Below, one piece after another: positions 1 to 5,998 of a DNA stretch of 7,946 bases (position 1 is its first letter; each line of letters opens with the position of its first letter). The stretch comes from Acetoanaerobium sp041831635 (GTDB lineage: Bacteria; Bacillota; Clostridia; Peptostreptococcales; Filifactoraceae). A program made the translations under genes and the position numbers. The stretch covers positions 1 through 7,946 of the forward strand of contig JBHASY010000025.1 of NCBI GenBank assembly GCA_041831635.1. The letters are read 5' to 3'. Under the pieces are notes generated by a model. It saw nothing but the letters and a program-made list of their open reading frames with translations. It was not told where the DNA came from and did no database searches.

Positions 1-84
1 ATTTTGCCTGTAAAGTATCATCACTGTTGCTTTGCAGGAAAATTCGATTTTAAATATAACTTTATTACAAAAGGAGAGTAAGTA
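1..84. repeat. Left copy of a perfect 84-bp inverted repeat (duplicate of the binding-protein gene leader)
   Basis: Every base from 1 to 84 is the reverse complement of 3713 to 3630. The partner is the stretch between the permease stop and the start codon of the binding-protein gene, including its hairpin, its AAGGAG ribosome binding site and the A of its ATG. Identity stops exactly at base 85. The copy starts at the first base of the window, so its true left limit is unknown. No gene is seen in it on the plus strand, and on the minus strand it interrupts the MATE reading frame. It is either a chimeric or assembly join or a genuine rearrangement; the sequence alone cannot decide. Confidence 0.97.
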
Positions 85-202
85 CAAAAATCAAATCTAC
101 AGTGTTATATAACTGCTGTATAAAGCTCGCTCCAAGAAGCGGCAAAGCAAAAAACAACAGTTTTTTCCAAATAATACCCTCAGTCAAACCATTGTTATTC
201 AT
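65..202 (-). pseudogene. 5' fragment of a MATE-family multidrug/Na+ antiporter gene, cut at the repeat junction
   Basis: From an ATG at 202 the minus strand reads 40 residues typical of a MATE exporter amino terminus: a short polar start, then W-K-K-L-L-F-F-A-L-P-L-L-G entering the first membrane helix, then the family hallmark QQLYNTVDLIFV (residues 29-40). A glycine normally follows this. Instead, at base 85/84 the frame runs into the inverted copy of the binding-protein leader, adds five unrelated residues (LTLLL) and stops at 65-67. MATE proteins are usually about 450 residues, so about 90 percent is missing. The start is supported by TGGAG at 211-215 with 8-nt spacing. It lies 129 bp after the last ATPase gene on the same strand with no clear terminator between, so it may be the last gene of the transporter operon. 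The fragment itself cannot be functional. Whether the chromosome carries an intact gene depends on whether the join is real. Confidence 0.85.
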
Positions 203-331
203 ACTGTATTCTCCAGTCTTTATATACAAAATTCTTAATATAAAAATACGTATAGTACATAAGAAAAATACTGCATACCCTTTGATTAAAATATGAGATG
301 AATAAGAACCTGAAATTACTCTAACTGTTTT

Positions 332-1108
332 TTATAAATCAACCGTAAGCACTGATTTTAAAAGTTTTTTCGTATACTCCTCTTTCGGATTGTCTATTAC
401 CTGCCTTGTATCTCCCATTTCCACAACATCTCCTTGATAAAGTACACAAGTCCTGTCACATAAACTGCTTACCAGTGCTAAATCGTGAGATATCAAAATT
501 ATAGACATTTTAAATTTTTCATTGAGTTCAGCCAAAAGTTCTACTATCTGAGCCTGAACAGATACATCCAAGGCACTGGTCGCTTCGTCGCAGATAAGCA
601 CTTTCGGGTTTACAGAAATAGCCCTTGCTATAGCAGCTCTTTGGCACTCTCCACCACTTAGCTCATGCGGATACCTGTTCGCACATTCTTCCTTTAAATG
701 CACTATTTTTAAAAGTTCCTGAATACTCAAGGTACTGTCTGCACATTTCAAATTATAACTGCCTTCCAAAATCGAATCCTTTATCCTCATCCTCGGATTA
801 AATGAGGCTTTGGGGTCTTGAAATACCATCTGTATATCTTGATATATTTTTCTTAAATTCTTCTTCCCCTCTATCTTGCTTATTTCCTGCCCGTTCAAAA
901 ATATTTCTCCGTCATCTACGTCTTCGAGTCTTGTTATCAGCTTTGCTATGGTGCTTTTTCCACTTCCACTTTCTCCTACTAACCCAAATATCTCTCCTTT
1001 TAAAACATTAAAACTGACTTTATTTAATGCTGTAGTGGTGTAAGTTCCTTTTTTATATGATTTTGATAAGTTTTTTACATCTAATACTACATTACCTTCT
1101 TTGCTCAT
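332..1108 (-). CDS. nikE: ABC transporter ATPase, second subunit of a nickel/cobalt-type (Nik/Opp class) importer
   Basis: A 258-residue cytoplasmic ATPase that would pair with the preceding ATPase to power import through the two permeases. All nucleotide-binding motifs are intact: Walker A GESGSGKST (45-53), Q-loop Q97 in VFQDP, signature LSGGECQR (150-157), Walker B LICDEATSALD (171-181) and H-loop H208. The protein ends soon after the EYTKKLL motif near residue 250 and lacks the long cysteine-bearing tail of its partner, as is usual for the NikE/OppF-like member of such pairs. Its ATG overlaps the stop of the upstream ATPase gene (ATGA at 1105-1108), implying translational coupling. A GGAG lies 10 nt upstream inside that gene. 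The symbol is by family and operon position; substrate specificity cannot be read from an ATPase. Confidence 0.9.
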   Translation of the reverse strand: MSKEGNVVLDVKNLSKSYKKGTYTTTALNKVSFNVLKGEIFGLVGESGSGKSTIAKLITRLEDVDDGEIFLNGQEISKIEGKKNLRKIYQDIQMVFQDPKASFNPRMRIKDSILEGSYNLKCADSTLSIQELLKIVHLKEECANRYPHELSGGECQRAAIARAISVNPKVLICDEATSALDVSVQAQIVELLAELNEKFKMSIILISHDLALVSSLCDRTCVLYQGDVVEMGDTRQVIDNPKEEYTKKLLKSVLTVDL

Positions 1109-2064
1109 ATTCTTTTATCTCCACCTGCACTGACGCAACTCGCCCAATGATTATCGTCCACCATAAAAAGATTTTTTGCTTCTTCTTTGCATTTATCACA
1201 GCAATATTCACATCTTCCTGAAAATCCGCACCCACATTCATGAGCTTTAAATTTCTCGGGGATATTTGAAATCCCTACAGGTCTTTTCCCGTCAAGACGA
1301 GGAATAGCTCTCAGCAAGGCTTTTGTATATGGGTGACGGTAATTTTTTATGACATTGTGTTTTTTCCCATATTCTACTATTTCCCCTTCGTACATCACTG
1401 CCACCTTATCTGCCATTTTGGATATCACTCCCATATTATGGCTGATGATGATTATGGCAGTTTGAAACTTATCTCTGAGCATCATCATTTCATCTATCAC
1501 CTGTGCCTGTATAGTCACATCCAGAGCACTGGTAGGCTCGTCAGCAAGCAAAAGGTCAGGCTTTAGCAGCATCGCTATAGCTATAGCGACACGCTGGTTC
1601 ATACCTCCGCTCAGTTCAAACGGATAGCTTTCCAATATCCTCTTAGGGTCTTTGAAATTCAATTTTTCAAGAATATCTAAACTACGCTGATAAGCAGTCT
1701 TACTATCTACCTTTTCATGACTCTTTACTGTTTCGATAAATTGTTTTTTTATCTTTTTTAGAGGGTTAAGCGAAGAACCCGGATTTTGAAAGATAACTCC
1801 AATCTTTGAACCTCTGAATTTTCTTTTTTCTCGCTTGCTTAAATCACTGAGATTTTTTCCATCAAAATAAATATCTCCCTGATTTATTTTTACACCTGTT
1901 TCAGAAAGCTGCATTATAGATTTTAGGAGAGTGGATTTTCCGCTTCCACTTTCTCCTACTATTCCTAAAATTTCGCCTTTCTTTATAGAAAAATTTGCAT
2001 TTTTAACTATTTCAGATGATCCATATCCAAGATTGAGATTCCTTGCTTCCAAAAGATTTACCAC
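1105..2064 (-). CDS. nikD: ABC transporter ATPase, first subunit, with a cysteine-rich carboxy-terminal tail
   Basis: A 319-residue ATPase of the Opp/Dpp/Nik group. Motifs: Walker A GESGSGKST (37-45), Q-loop Q93 in FQNPGSSLNP, signature LSGGMNQR (151-158), Walker B LLLADEP (171-177) followed by TSALD, and H-loop H209. After HPYTKAL (244-250) comes the oligopeptide/nickel-type carboxy-terminal extension, here with seven cysteines between 277 and 310 (C277, C279, C285, C288, C289, C292, C310). Members of this class commonly carry four cysteines there, which ligate an iron-sulfur cluster in structurally studied relatives. The start is GTG at 2064, chosen because an AGAGGAG lies 9 nt upstream and the protein opens in the usual way (VNLLEARNLNLGYG). 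It sits 24 nt after the binding-protein gene and overlaps the next ATPase by 4 nt, so it is clearly within the operon. Confidence 0.9.
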   Translation of the reverse strand: MVNLLEARNLNLGYGSSEIVKNANFSIKKGEILGIVGESGSGKSTLLKSIMQLSETGVKINQGDIYFDGKNLSDLSKREKRKFRGSKIGVIFQNPGSSLNPLKKIKKQFIETVKSHEKVDSKTAYQRSLDILEKLNFKDPKRILESYPFELSGGMNQRVAIAIAMLLKPDLLLADEPTSALDVTIQAQVIDEMMMLRDKFQTAIIIISHNMGVISKMADKVAVMYEGEIVEYGKKHNVIKNYRHPYTKALLRAIPRLDGKRPVGISNIPEKFKAHECGCGFSGRCEYCCDKCKEEAKNLFMVDDNHWASCVSAGGDKRI

Positions 2065-2088
2065 TGTTCTTCGCTCCTCTTTACAGTT

Positions 2089-3630
2089 CTAGTTAATATC
2101 CATTTTTGCATTCATTTGATAATAATCGGTAGGGTGAGGTGCAATGCCTGTAATATTTGAATCCATATACATAGCCATATTTACAAATCCTATGTTGTCA
2201 AACGCATACTCATCTAAAGCTTTTTGCTGGATAGCAATTGCAAGTTCAGCTCTTTTGTCACTGTCAAATTCATGTTTTAATTCTTCTAATAACTCATCTA
2301 CCTCAGCGTTTTTAAAATGTCCGAAGTTTGTAATTCCGTCTGAAGCAAAAGTAGTATTTAAAAATGCCTGAGGATCTCCGACAGCTGTAGTTACCACACT
2401 GTAGATACCGATATCAAACTCTCCCGTTTTGAAAAATTCACTCTTTTCGTGAACAGTAACCTCTGCTTTTATTCCGATTTCTTTTAGTTTGGATTGAAGT
2501 TCGGTTACTATAGCTTCATTTTTTAATCTCTTGTAAGTAACCAGTCTAAGGCTTAAAGGTTTTCCGTCTTTTTCCAATACTCCATCTCCGTCGCTGTCTT
2601 TGTATCCCGCTTCATCCAGAACTTTCTTTGCTTCTTCTATATTATAAGTTGCTCCCTTCAGGTGCTTTCCTCCATAAGGTAAATCCATAGGGAAGGCTCC
2701 CACTGCTGGTGTTACACTTCCTTCAAACAAAAACTCTTTCATCTGTTCCTTATCAATAGACATTGAAACAGCCTTTCTTACAGCCATATCACTCATTGTA
2801 TCCAAATTATAGTACATAAAATACGCTCTTGCTGTTGCTATTTCTTCGATTTTATAGGCTTTATCAGCTTCAAATGTCGCTTTGCTGTCTGATGTAAGAT
2901 TCATAGCAACGTCTACTTCTCCTGATTGTAATGCCATAGCCAAAGTGTCAGTATCTGTCACAAATTTTACCTGTACGGTCGGTATATTTGGTTTTCCTTC
3001 CCAATAGTTTTCATTTGCAACTAAGTCTATAGATACTTTTTCAGTCATATCCTTAACTACGTAAGCTCCTGTTCCTATAGGTGCTTTATCAAAATCTTCA
3101 GTCGCTTCTAAATCCACTATAGATGAATATGGATCACATAAATCGTTAATTATGGTAGGGTAAGGCTCAGCTGTCTTGATAGTGATAGTATTTCCGTCAA
3201 TTTCATATGCGGAAGTTCCAAATCCGGCAGCACGACTATTTACTTCCCCTACTTTTTTCAGGTTTTCTACTACCATTTCAGGTGTAAGCGGATTTCCGCT
3301 TGAAAACTTAATATTTTCTTTGATAGTGATTTTCCAAGTAGTTTCATCTACATTTTCATAAGACTCTGCAAGCCACGGCATAGGAACTAAATTATCGTCA
3401 AGTTTAAAAAGAGTCTCCGTTATAGCATAACGAACAGTAAACCATCCTTGCCAGTCAATCGCCGGATCAAGAGAAGTTACAGCTTGAGTTTCTCCTAAAA
3501 CCAGATGCTTTGCCTCAGTAGAAGCAGCCGGTTCTCCCGTATCTGCCCCGTTATCTGTCTTGGTACAACCCGAAAGCATAGCTATCGATAGCATAAATAC
3601 CATTGCCAAACTTAAAATTTTTCTTTTCAT
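2089..3630 (-). CDS. nikA: Lipoprotein solute-binding protein of the nickel/peptide (SBP_bac_5) family, putative cobalt/nickel or metallophore binder
   Basis: A 513-residue extracellular binding protein that would capture the substrate and deliver it to the two permeases. The signal peptide is lipoprotein-type: a positively charged start (MKRK), a hydrophobic stretch to about residue 18, then lipobox LSGC with the lipidated cysteine at 22, followed by a flexible acidic/Ser/Ala linker. Family landmarks follow: an amino-terminal LVLGETQAVTSLDPA (43-57), ITETLFKLDDN and PMPWLAESY near 70-91, WKITIKENIKFSSGNPLTPE (99-118), GTGAYVV (186-192), an acidic calcium-loop-like DSDGDG (345-350) in an EAGY-type helix-turn, and FDIGIYSVVTTAVGDPQAFL (405-424). 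The GDP-x-x-FL pattern is shared with nickel binding proteins. The ATG at 3630 has AAGGAG at 3638-3643 with 7-nt spacing. B12-riboswitch and Fur-type control argue for a metal or metal complex as ligand; peptides cannot be excluded from sequence alone. Confidence 0.88.
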   Translation of the reverse strand: MKRKILSLAMVFMLSIAMLSGCTKTDNGADTGEPAASTEAKHLVLGETQAVTSLDPAIDWQGWFTVRYAITETLFKLDDNLVPMPWLAESYENVDETTWKITIKENIKFSSGNPLTPEMVVENLKKVGEVNSRAAGFGTSAYEIDGNTITIKTAEPYPTIINDLCDPYSSIVDLEATEDFDKAPIGTGAYVVKDMTEKVSIDLVANENYWEGKPNIPTVQVKFVTDTDTLAMALQSGEVDVAMNLTSDSKATFEADKAYKIEEIATARAYFMYYNLDTMSDMAVRKAVSMSIDKEQMKEFLFEGSVTPAVGAFPMDLPYGGKHLKGATYNIEEAKKVLDEAGYKDSDGDGVLEKDGKPLSLRLVTYKRLKNEAIVTELQSKLKEIGIKAEVTVHEKSEFFKTGEFDIGIYSVVTTAVGDPQAFLNTTFASDGITNFGHFKNAEVDELLEELKHEFDSDKRAELAIAIQQKALDEYAFDNIGFVNMAMYMDSNITGIAPHPTDYYQMNAKMDIN

Positions 3631-3648
3631 ACTTACTCTCCTTTTGTA

Positions 3649-3683
3649 ATAAAGTTATATTTAAAATCGAATTTTCCTGCAAA
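3649..3683 (-). promoter_or_regulatory. Weak internal promoter candidate for the binding-protein gene
   Basis: On the minus strand TTGCAG and TATAAC are separated by 17 bp, with the -10 matching five of six consensus positions and the -35 only three. It would start transcription roughly 20 bp before the ribosome binding site of the binding-protein gene. An extra promoter here could raise binding-protein expression relative to the permeases, but in AT-rich DNA such matches arise by chance. Confidence 0.25.
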
Positions 3684-3707
3684 GCAACAGTGATGATACT
3701 TTACAGG
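3676..3707 (-). promoter_or_regulatory. Intercistronic stem-loop ahead of the binding-protein gene
   Basis: In the minus-strand RNA, CCTGUAAAG (3707-3699) pairs with CUUUGCAGG (3684-3676) as a 9-bp stem with one internal G-U pair and a 14-nt loop. The wobble pairs only in the minus-strand transcript and is an A/C mismatch on the other strand, which supports an RNA role in the operon's sense direction. No U-tract follows, so it is not a standard terminator. Such elements before binding-protein genes often mark RNA processing or protect the 5' end, giving more binding protein than permease. That role here is inferred. Confidence 0.5.
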
Positions 3708-3717
3708 CAAAATGATT

Positions 3718-4548
3718 TTAAACCGTTTGTCTTTTAGGATCCAGTAAATCTCTGATACTGTCCCCCAGAAAATTAAATATCATAACAGCAAGCATCATCA
3801 CACTTCCCGGATAAAGGATTATCCAAGGTGACGTCTGCATCAGGCTACGTCCTTCGTTAATCATAGAGCCCCACTCGGCATTTGGAATTTGAACTCCTAT
3901 TCCTAAAAACGACAGTCCTGCAAGACCCATCATCATACCTCCTATTTGCAAGGTTGCATTTACTATAAGCGGACCTATGATGTTTGGAAGTATATGTTTT
4001 AAAATTATCCTTGTATCTGTATTTCCTGAAAGTATTGCAGCTTTTACGAACACCTCCGACTTTATAGCCATAACGCTGCCTCTGGCAAGTCTGGCATAAG
4101 ATGTCCACCCCGTAACTGCAAGTGCCAGCATAGCGTTGATAAGTCCACCGCCTAAAATCCCTGCCACAGCTATTGCCAAGACCATATCCGGAAAGGCAAG
4201 AAGCACATCTACTATACCCATAAGCGTCCTATCCACTTTTCCACCGAAATACCCGCAAATCATCCCATAGATACTTCCAAACAAAAACGTTCCCGCTACT
4301 AAAAACAACGATGAAAAAATAGAAACTTTCGCCCCGACCAGCACTCTGGAAAAAACACATCTTCCATAGCTGTCCGTTCCAAAAATAAAGTCCTTTGACG
4401 GTGGCTTTTTTGCCAAAGTCAGATCCGTATAATTCGGGTCGTTTGGCACTATATAAGGAGCAATTAAACTTAATACTATCATTATTAAGACTATAAAAAG
4501 AAGAATGTAAATCCTAAGATTTAGCTTACTTATCTTATTTGACTTCAT
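3718..4548 (-). CDS. nikC: ABC transporter permease, second membrane subunit (NikC/DppC type)
   Basis: A 276-residue inner-membrane permease that forms the import channel with the preceding permease. It begins with a cytoplasmic basic segment and first helix (about 13-34, ending in IAPYIVPNDPNY, typical of the family's OppC/NikC amino terminus). The conserved loop FGTDSYGRCVFSRVLVG (56-72) follows, where most relatives have GRD instead of GRC. Further helices lie near 78-102, 112-145, 192-218 and 242-262. The EAA-type loop that docks on the ATPases is at 164-190 (SEVFVKAAILSGNTDTRIIL, then KHILPNI). The family ending LGDSIRDLLDPK is present (261-272). The ATG at 4548 is 2 nt past the upstream permease stop, with AAGGAG inside that gene's end, so the two are translated together. 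Length is normal. Confidence 0.9.
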   Translation of the reverse strand: MKSNKISKLNLRIYILLFIVLIMIVLSLIAPYIVPNDPNYTDLTLAKKPPSKDFIFGTDSYGRCVFSRVLVGAKVSIFSSLFLVAGTFLFGSIYGMICGYFGGKVDRTLMGIVDVLLAFPDMVLAIAVAGILGGGLINAMLALAVTGWTSYARLARGSVMAIKSEVFVKAAILSGNTDTRIILKHILPNIIGPLIVNATLQIGGMMMGLAGLSFLGIGVQIPNAEWGSMINEGRSLMQTSPWIILYPGSVMMLAVMIFNFLGDSIRDLLDPKRQTV

Positions 4549-4550
4549 AC

Positions 4551-5489
4551 TTAGATATCTCCTTCGTACTTCACTCTAGGGTCTAATCGACTATAAGATA
4601 AATCCGTAAGCAAATTTATCAGCACATAAATAATAGCCATCCAAACCACAAAACCTTGTATCACAGGATAATCTCTCATTCCGATAGCATCTACTACCAG
4701 CTTTCCAAGTCCTCTCCAGACAAAAATAGTCTCCACTATCGCCGCTCCCCCGAGCAATGAGCCGAAAGAAAGACCTATAAGTGTAACTATAGTAATCATA
4801 GAGTTTCTTAGAACATTCTTATAAATAATCACGCTTTCACTTATTCCTCTGGTCTTTGCTCCCATCACATAGTCTTTTCCAAGTTCTTCAAGAACTGCCG
4901 CCCTGACCTGCCTTATATACTTTGAAACCATTACGGTAGACAGCGATATAGTCGGCAAAATAAGACCTTTTAGAGTCCCTGAGGCAAGCACAGGTAACAA
5001 CTTAAGCTTCATAGCAAAAAAATAAATAAGTGCAAGTGCCAAAAAAAAGCTGGGGATAGAAGTTCCCACAAAAGTAAAAATCCTTATTATGTAGTCTATT
5101 GCTTTATTTTGCTTTATAGCACACAAAATCCCCAGAGGTATAGAAATCAATAGCGTCAGTCCCATAGAGCTAAAAGCAAGTAAAACGGTATACGGCATTG
5201 CTGTAAATAGTTTCTTTGATACAGGAATATTGTCTATATATGAAGTTCCCATATCGCCTGTAAGCAAATTCTTAAGCCAAGTAAAATACTGGACTAAAAA
5301 CGGTTTATCAAGTCCCATTTCTATTCTTGTCTTATCTATTATCTCCTGAGTTACAGATGTTCCCTGAGCAGAAAGCTTTGACTCTGCAGGATCTCCCGGA
5401 GCTATATACATAAGTGAAAAAGTAATAAAACTCACTCCGAGTACTATAGGTATCAGTTGTAATAAACGTTTTTTTATATATTTTGACAT
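4551..5489 (-). CDS. nikB: ABC transporter permease, first membrane subunit (NikB/DppB type)
   Basis: A 312-residue inner-membrane permease, first gene of the importer operon. The amino terminus (KKRLLQLIPIVLGVSFITFSLMYIAPGDPAE, residues 6-36) is the family's first helix plus the conserved PGDP turn. Then comes the periplasmic region with LGLDKP-like sequence (MGLDKPFLVQYFTWLKNLL, 58-76) and GDMGTSY (78-84). Membrane helices lie near 100-125, 135-160, 175-190, 230-257 and 275-295. The ATPase-docking EAA motif is at 201-229 (EELGKDYVMGAKTRGISESV onward). It ends with LSYSRLDPRVKYEG, the usual carboxy terminus. The ATG at 5489 has AAGGAG at 5496-5501 with 6-nt spacing. The long leader upstream carries a cobalamin riboswitch, a terminator, a second promoter and a Fur-type operator. 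The symbol is by family; the cargo is more likely cobalt or several metals than nickel alone. Confidence 0.9.
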   Translation of the reverse strand: MSKYIKKRLLQLIPIVLGVSFITFSLMYIAPGDPAESKLSAQGTSVTQEIIDKTRIEMGLDKPFLVQYFTWLKNLLTGDMGTSYIDNIPVSKKLFTAMPYTVLLAFSSMGLTLLISIPLGILCAIKQNKAIDYIIRIFTFVGTSIPSFFLALALIYFFAMKLKLLPVLASGTLKGLILPTISLSTVMVSKYIRQVRAAVLEELGKDYVMGAKTRGISESVIIYKNVLRNSMITIVTLIGLSFGSLLGGAAIVETIFVWRGLGKLVVDAIGMRDYPVIQGFVVWMAIIYVLINLLTDLSYSRLDPRVKYEGDI

Positions 5490-5547
5490 TTCTGACTCCT
5501 TAATTCAGTAAAATCGGCAATTCTATAGTTACATTCATCAGAGTTGT

Positions 5548-5562
5548 TGATAATCATTATCA
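5548..5562 (-). promoter_or_regulatory. Fur-type operator (perfect 7-1-7 inverted repeat)
   Basis: TGATAATGATTATCA is a perfect 7-1-7 palindrome and matches the classical Bacillus-type Fur box TGATAATnATTATCA at every defined position. It differs at the bases that distinguish Zur and PerR boxes in Bacillus. It lies just downstream of the -10 of promoter P2, covering roughly +7 to +21 of that transcript, a position from which a bound repressor would block initiation or early elongation. The regulator is not in this window, so Fur itself is an inference; another Fur-family protein is possible. Confidence 0.8.
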
Positions 5563-5575
5563 TAATGCCTATATG

Positions 5576-5604
5576 ATATTAACAAAACACTTTTTCGTTG
5601 TCAA
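5576..5604 (-). promoter_or_regulatory. Promoter P2 of the transporter operon, downstream of the riboswitch terminator
   Basis: A consensus -35 TTGACA (5604-5599), a 17-bp spacer and a -10 TAATAT (5581-5576) that matches five of six consensus positions. The predicted start is near 5569, about 80 nt before the first permease gene. It begins only 12 bp after the U-tract of the riboswitch terminator, so transcripts from it bypass cobalamin control. The Fur-type operator directly follows. Confidence 0.75.
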
Positions 5605-5616
5605 CCTGTTAACAAT

Positions 5617-5648
5617 AAAAAACTCACTACACGAAAGAGCATAGTGAG
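5617..5648 (-). terminator. Intrinsic terminator forming the riboswitch expression platform
   Basis: In the minus-strand RNA CUCACUA (5648-5642) pairs with UAGUGAG (5629-5623), and weaker U-G, G-U and C-G pairs can extend the stem inward. Six U residues follow at once (5622-5617). It starts about 60 nt after the riboswitch aptamer and lies before any coding sequence, as expected for a transcription-attenuating platform. No clear antiterminator strand was identified by eye. Confidence 0.85.
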
Positions 5649-5708
5649 CTTGTTTTTAATTTTCAGCACAAAAATTCCCCCTCCATCTTCCGTAGAGTAT
5701 ACAGAACA

Positions 5709-5887
5709 ATACACAGGCAGGTCTTCTGACTCAAGTTTCATAACATCTGCTCCTAACCTTCCCATACAAGTACAGTGGCAACCTGGAGCGATTATTCTAT
5801 TACAGCGGCGGGACCGTGTGGGATTTACACCCATCTTCCCTTTTCATCAGCCATATGTTATTCATAACACACGCTGACACCTGTATA
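5709..5887 (-). promoter_or_regulatory. Cobalamin (B12) riboswitch
   Basis: All the conserved blocks of the aptamer appear in the right order on the minus strand. P1 left arm AUACAG is at 5886-5881. AAAAGGGAA comes next, then GGUGUAAAUCC (5831-5821), CCCGCCGCUGUAA (5812-5800), GCCACUG (5779-5773), GGGAAGG (5763-5757) and the B12 box AGUCAGAAGACCUGCC (5731-5716). P1 closes with CUGUGU at 5716-5711. The block set resembles the large adenosylcobalamin-type class. It faces the metal-transporter operon, with a terminator between, so cobalamin binding should stop read-through from P1. This kind of control is common for cobalt and B12 uptake genes and is the main evidence for the transporter's cargo. 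The upstream PP-loop gene is not under its control. Confidence 0.96.
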
Positions 5888-5908
5888 ATTTTATTAAATT
5901 ATATTCAT

Positions 5909-5938
5909 TTTATATCACATATTATTAAAAAAAGTCAA
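5909..5938 (-). promoter_or_regulatory. Promoter P1 driving the riboswitch leader
   Basis: TTGACT (5938-5933) and TATAAA (5914-5909) are separated by 18 bp on the minus strand. The predicted start near 5902 lies about 15 nt before the first paired base of the riboswitch, which is the expected geometry. No Fur-type palindrome is seen here. Confidence 0.6.
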
Positions 5939-5998
5939 CCATAATTTCTACCCATAAAATTCCATTTATATCATAATTTTTCAATAAATATATGGTTG
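5929..5998 (-). terminator. Possible weak terminator after the PP-loop ATPase gene, overlapping P1
   Basis: Directly after the stop codon, CAACCATA (5998-5991) can pair with TATGGTTG (5943-5936). Two nucleotides later there is a run of seven T (5933-5927) on the minus strand. The 47 nt between the arms is AT-rich and can fold into smaller hairpins. The long loop makes this a weak candidate. Its right arm shares bases with the -35 of P1. Confidence 0.3.

Larger units (their letters stand above)
3630..3713. repeat. Right copy of the perfect 84-bp inverted repeat
   Basis: This is the native location of the sequence that reappears inverted at 1-84. It fills most of the gap between the permease stop (3718) and the binding-protein start. 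It holds a hairpin (3676-3707), a weak promoter-like pair and the ribosome binding site of the binding-protein gene. The permease end and the binding-protein gene on either side are intact and in the expected operon order, so this copy is judged original and the left one derived. Confidence 0.97.

Noticed and set aside
102..296. Plus-strand reading frame of 64 codons near the left end
   Set aside because: It is antisense to the MATE amino terminus, which has a clear family motif and a ribosome binding site on the other strand. The plus frame has no recognisable motif.
203..331. Terminator between the last ATPase gene and the MATE start
   Set aside because: I looked for a stem followed by a U-run on the minus strand and found none convincing in this AT-rich gap.
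1..3713. Functional phase-variable inversion switch between the 84-bp repeats
   Set aside because: Neither orientation restores the MATE gene, no recombinase gene is visible, and the perfect identity at a sequence end fits a chimeric join at least as well. Kept only as an open possibility in the findings.
3857..4108. Minus-strand 83-codon frame inside the second permease gene
   Set aside because: It is a shifted-frame shadow of a gene with intact permease motifs.
5601..5834. Minus-strand 77-codon frame, and a similar plus-strand frame at 5644-5877
   Set aside because: Both lie across the cobalamin riboswitch and its terminator. Conserved RNA blocks explain the sequence, and neither has a ribosome binding site or protein motif.
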